Of a stretch of DNA of 10,791 bases, positions 1-6,110 are shown piece by piece; within the stretch, counting starts at the first letter, position 1; each line of letters begins with the position of its first letter. Below the pieces are notes generated by a model. The model was not told where the DNA came from, ran no database searches, and was given only the letters and a program-made list of their open reading frames with translations. The position numbers were made by a program, and so were the translations under genes. Origin of the DNA: Verrucomicrobiota bacterium (GTDB lineage: Bacteria > Verrucomicrobiota > Verrucomicrobiia > Opitutales > Opitutaceae); the NCBI GenBank assembly GCA_023410155.1, contig JAEYQF010000260.1:1-10791 (forward strand), read 5' to 3'.

Positions 1-273
1 GAGCAACCGGTCGTGCACTGGACTCCGTCCATCGCCATCTCGGGCCTGTCTTTCTACACGGGCGACCTGTTCCCGCAGTGGAAGAACCACCTCTTCGTCG
101 CCTCGCTGGCCGCCGAGGAACTGCGCCGCGTCGAGTTGCGCGACGGCCGCTACGTGAAGCAGGAAGTGCTCTTCAAGGGCCTCGGCCGTATCCGAAATGT
201 GGTGACGGGCTCCGACGGTGCGCTCTACGTGCTCCTCCCCACCCGCATCGCTCGCCTCGCTCCCGCCGAGTAA
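1..273 (+). CDS. PQQ-dependent sugar dehydrogenase-like protein, C-terminal fragment
   Basis: The frame is open from the first base of the window and stops at 271-273, so only the last 90 residues are present. Seen: a segment reading SIAISGLSFYTGDLFPQW followed by KNHLFVASLAAEELRRVEL, then RIRNVVTGSDGALYVL near the end. This is the pattern of the last blades of soluble glucose/sorbosone dehydrogenase beta-propellers (YliI/Asd-like), where 'SG..FYTGD.FP.W...LFV..L' and 'DG.LYVL' recur. Family members oxidise aldose sugars in the periplasm using PQQ and calcium. The catalytic and cofactor residues lie upstream and cannot be checked, so activity and signal peptide are unknown. The gene ends with a strong terminator 28 bases after the stop, so it is not co-transcribed with what follows. 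Confidence 0.82.
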   Translation, partial: EQPVVHWTPSIAISGLSFYTGDLFPQWKNHLFVASLAAEELRRVELRDGRYVKQEVLFKGLGRIRNVVTGSDGALYVLLPTRIARLAPAE

Positions 274-300
274 CCAATCCGCGAACCCTCCGATCAGGTG

Positions 301-334
301 GAGCCCGACGTCCCCCGTCGGGCTCTTCTTGTTT
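301..334 (+). terminator. Rho-independent terminator of the sugar dehydrogenase gene
   Basis: A perfect 10-bp stem pairs GAGCCCGACG (301-310) with CGTCGGGCTC (316-325) around a 5-base loop, followed by TTCTTGTTT. Stem, loop and T-rich tail fit an intrinsic terminator on the plus strand. It sits 28 bases after the stop of the upstream gene. Confidence 0.9.
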
Positions 335-355
335 CCGCCACCATCCCCAACTTCG

Positions 356-457
356 TCCCGAGTCGCGCCACGGTCCGTCCCGGGTCGGAACCCGATCCGG
401 CCCGGGTCGAGCCCACCTCCATCCCGAGTCGCGTCCCGGTGCGGACTCAGTCGGGAC
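356..457 (+). repeat. GC-rich intergenic repeat element, copy 1 (tandem half-units)
   Basis: The 12-mer TCCCGAGTCGCG occurs at 356-367 and again at 422-433, a 66-base period. Between them lie CCCGATCCGG (391-400) and GGGTCGAGCC (404-413). The second unit continues as CCCGGTGCGGACTCAG (435-450), and GAGTC (427-431) can pair with GACTC (444-448). The same words recur in the spacers near 5218-5280 (opposite strand), 3455-3465 and 9616-9663. The unit lies between a terminator and the start of the HAD gene, and its translation has no family-like character, so I treat it as non-coding repeat DNA. Its function is not known to me. Confidence 0.6.
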
Positions 458-502
458 ATGAGTTGCACTTGCGCGAGTGTGCCGGCGCGTTCCACTGAGT
501 GC

Positions 503-1183
503 ATGCCCGCGGAATCTTCCGACCGTTCTCCGCGCCGTGTGCTCGTGTCCGACTTCGACGGCACGATGACGCGGCAGGATTTCTATCACCTCGTGCGCGA
601 GCGCTGGCCGGTGCCGCCGGACGACGATCCGTGGGATTGGTATGTCGCCGGACGTTGCACGCACTTCGAGGCGCTGGCCGCGATTTTCGCGCGTATCCGC
701 ACGGATGAGACCACGCTCCTGCAGTTGCTCGACCAGATGGAGCTCGACCCTGCGCTTCCCTCCGCCGTGCAGCGCCTGCAAGCCGCGGGCTGGGAGATCG
801 TCGTGGCCTCGGCCGGTTGTGAGTGGTATCTGCTGCGGCTGCTCGAGCGCGCGGGCGTGTCGATCGCCGTGCACGCGAACCCCGGCGAGTTTTCCTCCGA
901 CGCGGGGCTGAAGCTCACGCTGCCCGAAAACTCGCGATTCTTCGATCGCAACACCGGCATCGACAAGGTCGCGATCGTGCGCGACGCGCTTTCCCGCACG
1001 ACCGAGGTCGCGTTCGCCGGCGATGGCCGGCCCGATCTACCCGCGGCGTTGCTCGTGCCCGGCGCGCGACGTTTCGCCCGCGGTTGGCTGGCCGGCGAAC
1101 TATCGGCGCGCGGCGAGGCGTATCATCCACTCACGGATTGGACCGCGCTCGCCGACACGCTACTGGAAAAGGCTCCCGCATGA
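503..1183 (+). CDS. HAD-superfamily (HAD-IB / MtnX-like) phosphatase
   Basis: A 226-residue protein with all four HAD motifs in order: DFDGT with nucleophile D17 and acid D19, motif II serine S103 in VVASAG, motif III lysine K155 in GIDKVAIV, and motif IV GDGRPD with D174 and D178. Length and motif style fit the HAD-IB group that includes phosphoserine phosphatase and MtnX; a cap lies between motifs I and II. The expected reaction is Mg-dependent hydrolysis of a small phosphomonoester in the cytoplasm; the substrate is not readable. I chose the ATG at 503, 16 residues before motif I. In-frame starts upstream, including an ATG at 458, run into the repeat spacer and add a low-complexity, non-family sequence. 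The stop overlaps the next gene by ATGA, so the two are probably translated together. That makes a phosphate ester linked to glycerol 1-phosphate a reasonable but unproven substrate. Confidence 0.85.
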   Translation: MPAESSDRSPRRVLVSDFDGTMTRQDFYHLVRERWPVPPDDDPWDWYVAGRCTHFEALAAIFARIRTDETTLLQLLDQMELDPALPSAVQRLQAAGWEIVVASAGCEWYLLRLLERAGVSIAVHANPGEFSSDAGLKLTLPENSRFFDRNTGIDKVAIVRDALSRTTEVAFAGDGRPDLPAALLVPGARRFARGWLAGELSARGEAYHPLTDWTALADTLLEKAPA

Positions 1184-2235
1184 ACGCCACGTTGAAGCAA
1201 GTCGCCCTGCCCGTCCTCGTTCGCGTGAAACCTGGCGCGCTCGATCGCGTCGGCATCTACGCCCAGCGCCATGGCTTTCGCCGCGTCGTCGTGCTGCACC
1301 CGCCGGATCTGCCGGCGCCGTTGCTCACCCGGCTCGACACCGCGCTCGCGGGTTCCTCGATCGAGGTGAAGCAGAAGCTTGGCGTCGAACAGGCGAGCTT
1401 CGAGCAAGCCCAGGCGATTTTCCGGAAACTGCCGGGCGCGGTCGATGCGATCGTTGGCCTCGGCGGCGGCAAGACCCTCGATGTCGCGAAATACGTGTCG
1501 TTTCTCGGCCGGCTCCCCTACCTCGCCGTGCCGACTTCGCTGTCGAACGACGGTTTTTGCAGCCCGCAGTCGAGTCTCACGATCGACGGCAAACGTCGCT
1601 CGCTGCCGGCGGCGATTCCCTTCGGCATCGTCCTCGACACAGCGGTGTGCCTCGCCGCACCGGAAATTCTGTGGATGTCAGGGGTCGGCGATCTCTCGGC
1701 CAAGTTCACCGCGGTCATCGACTGGAAGCTGGCCTTTCATGCCCGCGGGACGCCGGTCGACGATTTTGCGGCGCTGCTTTCGGATTCGACCGTGTTTCAA
1801 TTTATCGCCCGTCCGGCCCGCGACACCGAGGGCGTGAAGCTGCTCGGCACCGCCCTCATGCTCAACGGAGTGGCCATGGCGATCTGCGGCTCGTCGCGAC
1901 CGGCCAGCGGGAGCGAGCACCTGATCTCGCACGCGCTCGATGCGATCAGCCAGCGTCCGCGGCTGCACGGGCTGCAGGTCGGCGTCGCCAGCTACCTCGT
2001 GAGCCGCCTGCAGAATCGCAACTCCGGCGAGATCGCGCGGCTTTTCGAGGCGACAGGATTCTGGCGCACGGTCGCGGCCGATCCGTTTTCACGCGCCGAG
2101 TGGCTCGAAGCCGTGCGCGTGGCGCCGACGATCAAGGAGGATTTCTACACGATCCTCTCCGCGCGCGATTGCGTCACCGAAGTCGCGGAAATGCTGCGCT
2201 CGGACATCCTTTTGCGCGGGTGTTTCATCGAATGA
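1180..2235 (+). CDS. egsA: sn-glycerol-1-phosphate dehydrogenase (AraM/EgsA type)
   Basis: A 351-residue member of the iron-containing alcohol dehydrogenase/dehydroquinate synthase fold, of family-typical length. Seen: dinucleotide-binding GGGKTLDVAKY at 95-105, PTSLSNDGFCSP at 118-129 (close to the PT..SNDG..SP signature of G1P dehydrogenases), GVGDLSAKFTAVIDWKLA around 168-185, GSEHLISHALD at 244-254 and RLHGLQVG at 261-268. Probable metal ligands are D171, H247 or H251, and H263. The known reaction is NAD(P)H-dependent reduction of dihydroxyacetone phosphate to sn-glycerol 1-phosphate, the archaeal lipid-backbone stereoisomer; in Bacillus the AraM enzyme feeds PcrB. No PcrB or GGGP synthase gene lies in this window. 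The start overlaps the phosphatase stop (ATGA), and an A/G-rich stretch lies just upstream. The cytoplasmic location is inferred. Glycerol dehydrogenase is a less likely alternative because of the SNDG motif. Confidence 0.85.
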   Translation: MNATLKQVALPVLVRVKPGALDRVGIYAQRHGFRRVVVLHPPDLPAPLLTRLDTALAGSSIEVKQKLGVEQASFEQAQAIFRKLPGAVDAIVGLGGGKTLDVAKYVSFLGRLPYLAVPTSLSNDGFCSPQSSLTIDGKRRSLPAAIPFGIVLDTAVCLAAPEILWMSGVGDLSAKFTAVIDWKLAFHARGTPVDDFAALLSDSTVFQFIARPARDTEGVKLLGTALMLNGVAMAICGSSRPASGSEHLISHALDAISQRPRLHGLQVGVASYLVSRLQNRNSGEIARLFEATGFWRTVAADPFSRAEWLEAVRVAPTIKEDFYTILSARDCVTEVAEMLRSDILLRGCFIE

Positions 2236-2325
2236 CCGAGCAGCCGCACCCGTCGTTCAACCGTCACTCATCGCAACTTCACCGCACCTCATCCGTCGGA
2301 TCTCCCCACCCACCCCTTCGCTCCC

Positions 2326-3315
2326 ATGAAATTTCGCACCTTTGGCAAGAACGCGTTCAACTGTTCGGAGATCGGCTTCGGCGCCTGGGCGATCGGCGGC
2401 TCCTGGGGCAAGCAGGCCGATGCCGATTCGCTGGCCGCGCTGAATCGCGCGCTCGATCTCGGCGTCAACTTCATCGACACCGCCGCCGGTTACGGCGAGG
2501 GCCGCAGCGAGCGGCTGATCGGCCAGGTGCTCCGCGAACGCGCTCAGGCGGGTCGCAGCGAGCGCGTGTTCGTGGCGACGAAAACGCCGCCTGCTCCCGG
2601 CAATTGGCCGCCTTCGCCCTACGATGTCGCGGAGGAGCGCTACTCGGAGGCATATCTTCGCAACGACATCGCCGAACGCTGCGCGAATCTCGGCACCGAC
2701 AAACTCGATCTTTTGCAACTTCACACGTGGACCCGCGCGTGGAATCGCAACCCGACGCCGTTCAAAATTCTCCGCCAATTGCAGAGCGAGGGCAAACTCG
2801 GGCTGATCGGCATCTCCACGCCGGAGCACGACCAGAACAGCGTGATTGATCTCATGCGCGGCGGCTGGGTCGACAGCGTGCAGGTGATCTACAACATCTT
2901 CGAACAGGAGCCCGCGGCCGAGTTGCTCGACGTGGCGAAGGAGTGCGGCGTCGGCATCATCGTGCGCGTGGCATTCGACGAAGGCGTGCTCACGGGCAAG
3001 TTCACCAAGGACACGAAGTTTGCGGCCGACGATTTTCGCGCAGGCTACTTCGCCGGCGACCGGCTGCCGCGCGCCGTCACTCGCGCCGAAGCCGTGCGCA
3101 AGGAGCTCGATGGCTCCGGTTACACGATGGCGCAGGCCGCGTTGAAGTTCGTGCTCGCGCACCCGGCGGTGTCCACCGTGATCCCCGGCATCCGCAACGT
3201 CGCGCAAGCGGAGGCCAACTGCAGCGTCAGCGACCTGCCCGACATGCAGCCGGAGCTGCTCAAGCGCCTGCAGAAACACAATTGGCGCCGCGCGTTCTGG
3301 TATAACGGCAAGTAG
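2326..3315 (+). CDS. Aldo/keto reductase
   Basis: A 329-residue (alpha/beta)8-barrel oxidoreductase with the catalytic tetrad visible: D51 and Y56 in NFIDTAAGYG, K86 in FVATKT and H133 in LLQLHTWT. The NADP(H)-binding C-terminal segment VIPGIRNVAQAEAN lies at 285-298 and GISTPEH at 162-168. Length matches the family. It should reduce an aldehyde or ketone with NADPH; the substrate cannot be told from sequence. It starts 90 bases after the G1P dehydrogenase in the same direction with no terminator-like structure between, so it could be in the same transcript. The leader before the ATG is C-rich with no Shine-Dalgarno, which is common in this window. A functional tie to the glycerol-phosphate genes is inference only. 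Confidence 0.92.
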   Translation: MKFRTFGKNAFNCSEIGFGAWAIGGSWGKQADADSLAALNRALDLGVNFIDTAAGYGEGRSERLIGQVLRERAQAGRSERVFVATKTPPAPGNWPPSPYDVAEERYSEAYLRNDIAERCANLGTDKLDLLQLHTWTRAWNRNPTPFKILRQLQSEGKLGLIGISTPEHDQNSVIDLMRGGWVDSVQVIYNIFEQEPAAELLDVAKECGVGIIVRVAFDEGVLTGKFTKDTKFAADDFRAGYFAGDRLPRAVTRAEAVRKELDGSGYTMAQAALKFVLAHPAVSTVIPGIRNVAQAEANCSVSDLPDMQPELLKRLQKHNWRRAFWYNGK

Positions 3316-3333
3316 ACGTCATTGCGCCCGCCG

Positions 3334-3461
3334 GCCTTCGCAGACGACGGCGCGGCCGAACGGCGAAGGCGCAGTCGACCTCGATCACGCGCTCAGGCAG
3401 CCGCTTCGGCCGCCTGAGATTGCTGCCCTGCGGCAACTCGGGAGATATCGGACCCCCGAGT
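3334..3461. terminator. Hairpin cluster between convergent genes, possible bidirectional terminator
   Basis: The 174-base gap between the aldo/keto reductase stop and the chemoreceptor stop holds three inverted repeats: GCCTTCGC/GCGAAGGC (3334-3341 with 3363-3370), CTCAGGC plus GCC pairing across 3392-3418 with one mismatch, and ACTCGGG/CCCGAGT (3436-3442 with 3455-3461). None is followed by a clear T-run on either strand, so factor-independent termination is uncertain. The last arm also carries the CCCGAGTCGCG repeat word. Confidence 0.45.
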
Positions 3462-3465
3462 CGCG
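3455..3465 (+). repeat. Repeat word CCCGAGTCGCG, isolated copy
   Basis: An exact 11-base match to the word at 357-367 and 423-433. It lies in the gap between convergent genes and is also the right arm of a 7-bp inverted repeat. It may be a remnant of the intergenic repeat family. Confidence 0.4.
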
Positions 3466-3489
3466 ATCACCCCGAGCAGCGGGCGGGTC

Positions 3490-5052
3490 TCACCCCGCGA
3501 TCACCGGCGAGGCCAGGCGCGGCTGCTTCAAGTTGCCCTTGCCGCGCTTCGGCGCAGAACCAGCGAAGAATTGGCCTGAATCGCCCGTGCCGTTGGAGCC
3601 TTTCGCCGGGCGCGCGTTGGTCCGCTTGACCAGGCTCACCAGATGCGAGACCGAATCCTTCAAGGCGTTGGCCTGCGCGTTGAGCTCCTGCGCGGCGGAG
3701 GCGGTCTCCTCAGCGTGGCTTGCATTGGCTTGCGTGACCTTGTCCATCTGCGCGACGGCGAGGTTGACCTGCTCCACCCCTTGGCGCTGTTCGTGGGAAG
3801 CCGTCGCGATCTCTGCGACGATCGAGTCCACGCGACGCGCCTTCTGCGCAATCGCGTCGAGGGAGACCGCGACCTTGTCGGAGATGCTCACGCCGTGAAC
3901 GCTCTTCGAGATCGCTTCCTCGATCTTGTTGGCCGTTTCCTTGGCCGAGTTCGCGGAGCGCTGCGCGAGGCTGCGCACCTCCTCGGCGACAACTGCGAAG
4001 CCCGCTCCGGCTTCGCCCGCGCGTGCGGCTTCGACTGCGGCGTTGAGCGCGAGGATGTTCGTCTGGAAGGCGATCTCATCGATGCTCTTGATGATCTTCG
4101 CCACCTCGTCGGATGACGACTTGATCGCGTCCATCGCGGCCTTCATCTGCTGCATGTCGGCGATGCCGGCGTCGGCCGAGGCGCGCGTTTCAGAAGCGGT
4201 TTCCGTGGCTTGGCGAACACTGTCGGAATTGCGCTTCGACATGCCCGCCATCTCCTCCAGCGAGGCACTCGTTTCCTCGAGACTCGCGGCCTGCTCGCTC
4301 GAGCCTTCGGCGAGGGACTGGCTGGCCCCGGAGACCTGGCTCGCCGCGGCGCTGACCTGCTCGGCGTTTTGGTCGAGCTGGCTGGCGATCTGGTCGATCG
4401 CGCGAATCAAGCCGCGCACCACCCAGAACAAGAGCCCGAGTCCGAGTGCGATCGCGACCGGCAGGCCGATGACGACGGACTTTCGCGAGGCCGCGCTGGC
4501 GGCGGCAAACTCTTCATTACGCAACGCGAGCAACTCATCTTCGGCGCGGACGATTTCCGCGATGGCCGCGCGCATCGCGTCCATCTGGGCTTTGCCCTTG
4601 GCCAGGTTGAAAGTGGTGACGAACGCGGCCGTCTTCGCGGGATCGTCGCCAGCCGCGCGACGCTCCGCGATGGTGGGATCGACATCCGTCTGCAGCCACG
4701 CGAGACCAGCCGCCTCGAGTTTTTTCAAGCGTCCGACCTGGGTCGGATTATCCTTCACCAACTCGCTGGCGATTCCGATAAACCGCTGGAAATCCCGGCG
4801 GCCCTGCTCGAGCGGCTCGAGAAAACGCGCATCTGCGCCGACGGAAAATCCGCGCGCCCCGGTCTCCATGTTCACCAGGGAAAGCAGAACCTTTTCCATG
4901 GTGCTTTTCACCTCGACGGTGTGCGCCACCCACTGCTGCGTGCGCAGGAACGTATTGTTGCTCACATACACGACGACGCCAACGACGGCGACGAGCAGGT
5001 AAGACAAACATGCGGCGAAGCTGATCTTCTGGCCGATGGTGAAATTTTTCAT
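3490..5052 (-). CDS. Methyl-accepting chemotaxis protein with CHASE3 sensor domain
   Basis: A 520-residue chemoreceptor. TM1 spans about 11-30. A periplasmic all-helical region about 35-190 contains NMETGARGFSVGADARFLEP, the CHASE3 hallmark. TM2 spans about 193-212. The cytoplasmic hairpin has its tip at about 324-363, IDEIAFQTNILALNAAVEAA onward, with the turn near E347; the tip binds CheA and CheW. Glu/Gln/Ala-rich methylation-type helices are seen, for example AEGSSEQAASLEETSASLEE at 248-267. From the end of TM2 to the turn is about 133 residues, roughly the length of one arm of a Tsr-class hairpin, so there is no room for a normal HAMP domain. The last 42 residues are a basic, Gly/Ser-rich tail without a terminal NWETF-type CheR/CheB docking peptide. 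No chemotaxis kinase or adaptor gene is nearby, so this is an orphan receptor. The ATG start precedes a normal TM1; no Shine-Dalgarno is clear. Confidence 0.93.
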   Translation of the reverse strand: MKNFTIGQKISFAACLSYLLVAVVGVVVYVSNNTFLRTQQWVAHTVEVKSTMEKVLLSLVNMETGARGFSVGADARFLEPLEQGRRDFQRFIGIASELVKDNPTQVGRLKKLEAAGLAWLQTDVDPTIAERRAAGDDPAKTAAFVTTFNLAKGKAQMDAMRAAIAEIVRAEDELLALRNEEFAAASAASRKSVVIGLPVAIALGLGLLFWVVRGLIRAIDQIASQLDQNAEQVSAAASQVSGASQSLAEGSSEQAASLEETSASLEEMAGMSKRNSDSVRQATETASETRASADAGIADMQQMKAAMDAIKSSSDEVAKIIKSIDEIAFQTNILALNAAVEAARAGEAGAGFAVVAEEVRSLAQRSANSAKETANKIEEAISKSVHGVSISDKVAVSLDAIAQKARRVDSIVAEIATASHEQRQGVEQVNLAVAQMDKVTQANASHAEETASAAQELNAQANALKDSVSHLVSLVKRTNARPAKGSNGTGDSGQFFAGSAPKRGKGNLKQPRLASPVIAG

Positions 5053-5298
5053 GCGCAGATGTCATCGGTCTGCGCGCAGGAAAGTTGAGCCGCCGGGAGA
5101 CCACCCGCCTAGATTCCATTCGCTTGCGATCGCGGCCGCGAAGCACCGCCTCGGCTCATCGCAGCCAATCCGAACGCTTTAACCCAGGTCGGGCGGAAAC
5201 GGCGTGATCCGCCATGCGGCTCGACCCGAGCTCATCGGCGCCCCGGATCGGGACACATTCCGCCTTGGCCCGCGACTCGGCCCGCGCACGCTCGAGCC
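5053..5298. promoter_or_regulatory. Divergent intergenic region between chemoreceptor and membrane protein
   Basis: This 246-base gap has no convincing gene. It must contain start signals for both outward-facing genes, but I cannot point to confident -10/-35 boxes. It includes self-complementary words (GCGATCGC and GCGGCCGC near 5127-5143) and, from 5218 onward, a copy of the GC-rich repeat on the minus strand that runs up close to the membrane protein's start. Confidence 0.35.
5218..5280 (-). repeat. GC-rich intergenic repeat element, copy 2
   Basis: Read on the minus strand, the words CCGAGTCGCG (5280-5271), CCCGATCCGG (5252-5243) and GGGTCGAGCC (5227-5218) occur in the same order as at 356-413 on the plus strand. 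Spacing differs by several bases. Each word is 10 bases and identical between the copies. Confidence 0.55.
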
Positions 5299-5667
5299 AT
5301 GCTCCTGCTGCTTTGGTTCGCACCGGTCTTCCTCGTGTTCGAGGTGGTGCAGCTTGTCGTCGGCGAGCGGTATCTCGGTATCAAACAGATCGCTCGCAAT
5401 GGCGATCCGCGCGAGCTGGGGATCAACGAGTTCGCCGCGTTTGCCTGGACCGCGTCGATCTTCGCCTACTGGCTGTGGATGCTCGTGCTCATCGCCTCAC
5501 CGTTTTCGCGACTGCATGCCATCGGCCTGCTGGTCGTGTCCGGGGTCGGTTTCTTCCTGCGGCGCAACACGTCGCTGAAGTGGACGCTCGTCATCCTCAC
5601 GTTTGAGGGCGCGGTGCGGGTGGGCCTGCTCGTATCCGTTATTGCGATACTGTGGCGGCGCTGGTGA
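5299..5667 (+). CDS. Small multi-spanning membrane protein, unrecognised
   Basis: A 122-residue, very hydrophobic protein that I do not recognise. Four membrane segments can be drawn: about 2-21, 46-67, 73-87 and 94-118. The loop after TM1 (RYLGIKQIARNGDPREL, 24-40) and the stretch RRN at 88-90 carry most of the charge, and the protein ends in RRW. By the positive-inside rule the basic loop is probably cytoplasmic, which would put the N-terminus outside. No catalytic motif is visible; the length fits many small hypothetical inner-membrane proteins. The ATG at 5299 opens directly into TM1, and earlier in-frame sequence is repeat-derived. No Shine-Dalgarno is seen. It is divergent from the chemoreceptor and converges on the next small gene, with only 15 bases between stops. 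Confidence 0.7.
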   Translation: MLLLLWFAPVFLVFEVVQLVVGERYLGIKQIARNGDPRELGINEFAAFAWTASIFAYWLWMLVLIASPFSRLHAIGLLVVSGVGFFLRRNTSLKWTLVILTFEGAVRVGLLVSVIAILWRRW

Positions 5668-5682
5668 GCGCCCGCGTGTGGG

Positions 5683-5982
5683 TCACTTGGCGATGCGTCG
5701 GCTGAGCGCTTTCGACACAGGTGGCGCAAACGACTCGGTGAAGAACTCCTGCCCGGCCGCGATCAACTTCGCGTATTGGCCGTAGTCGCCCGCCCACGAG
5801 TTCGGCACGCAGACCCGCTTGATCACGCCTTTGCCCAGTTTGTTGGGCGCGTCACGATCAGGAGCGAGTTCCATAGAGAACTTCGGATCGTGCGTGTGCA
5901 CCACGTAGTGCCGCGATCCGTCGGGTCTCTCGCGCTCGATCCGCAGGAAATGGGCGAAGCTCATCGGCCGCCAGTCACGCAT
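5683..5982 (-). CDS. Small basic protein of unknown function
   Basis: A 99-residue soluble protein, basic overall, that I do not recognise. It has an N-terminal beta-like stretch (FAHFLRIERERPDGSRHYVV), a short D/P-rich middle, then KRVCVPNSWAGDYGQYAKLI and a helical C-terminus ending SKALSRRIAK. The single cysteine and the NSWAGDYGQY segment are the most distinctive parts. I start it at the ATG at 5982. An in-frame GTG at 6015 would add 11 residues, and an ATG at 5964 would remove six. Its third-position G/C preference and lack of stops suggest a true gene, and the opposite strand offers no better candidate. It is divergent from the coiled-coil membrane protein across about 130 bases. Confidence 0.6.
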   Translation of the reverse strand: MRDWRPMSFAHFLRIERERPDGSRHYVVHTHDPKFSMELAPDRDAPNKLGKGVIKRVCVPNSWAGDYGQYAKLIAAGQEFFTESFAPPVSKALSRRIAK

Positions 5983-6035
5983 GAGCGCCCGAGAAACGCA
6001 AACCTCGCGGACCACTCAGAGGTTGAAAACCCCGG

Positions 6036-6063
6036 CACGGCGGAGCACAACGTCCCCGCCGTG
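6036..6063. promoter_or_regulatory. Perfect inverted repeat in the divergent gap, possible operator or leader hairpin
   Basis: CACGGCGG (6036-6043) and CCGCCGTG (6056-6063) are perfect reverse complements separated by 12 bases. They lie 48 bases before the start of the coiled-coil protein and 54 bases upstream of the divergent small gene's start. A dimeric regulator site or an RNA hairpin are both possible; I see no promoter boxes to decide. Confidence 0.4.
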
Positions 6064-6110
6064 ACCGCGTGTCGCGGCACGCTCCGTCCCAGCCCCCAAC
6101 GCCGCGCTCC

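Noticed and set aside
356..457. CRISPR-like array because of the repeated 12-mer
   Set aside because: There are only two copies, shorter than CRISPR repeats, and the same words are scattered in other spacers; no cas genes are present.
218..502. Upstream in-frame extension of the HAD phosphatase, including an ATG at 458
   Set aside because: It runs through a perfect terminator and tandem GC-rich repeats; the translation is Pro/Ser/Arg-rich with no family character, and HAD motif I normally lies near the N-terminus.
2257..3279. Long minus-strand open frame opposite the aldo/keto reductase
   Set aside because: The plus strand encodes a complete enzyme with all catalytic residues. Long antisense frames are expected in GC-rich genes, and the translation is His/Arg/Ala-rich without motifs.
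3926..5002. Long plus-strand frames opposite the chemoreceptor
   Set aside because: They are antisense to a clear MCP with intact tip and CHASE3 motifs; the translations show no recognisable domain.
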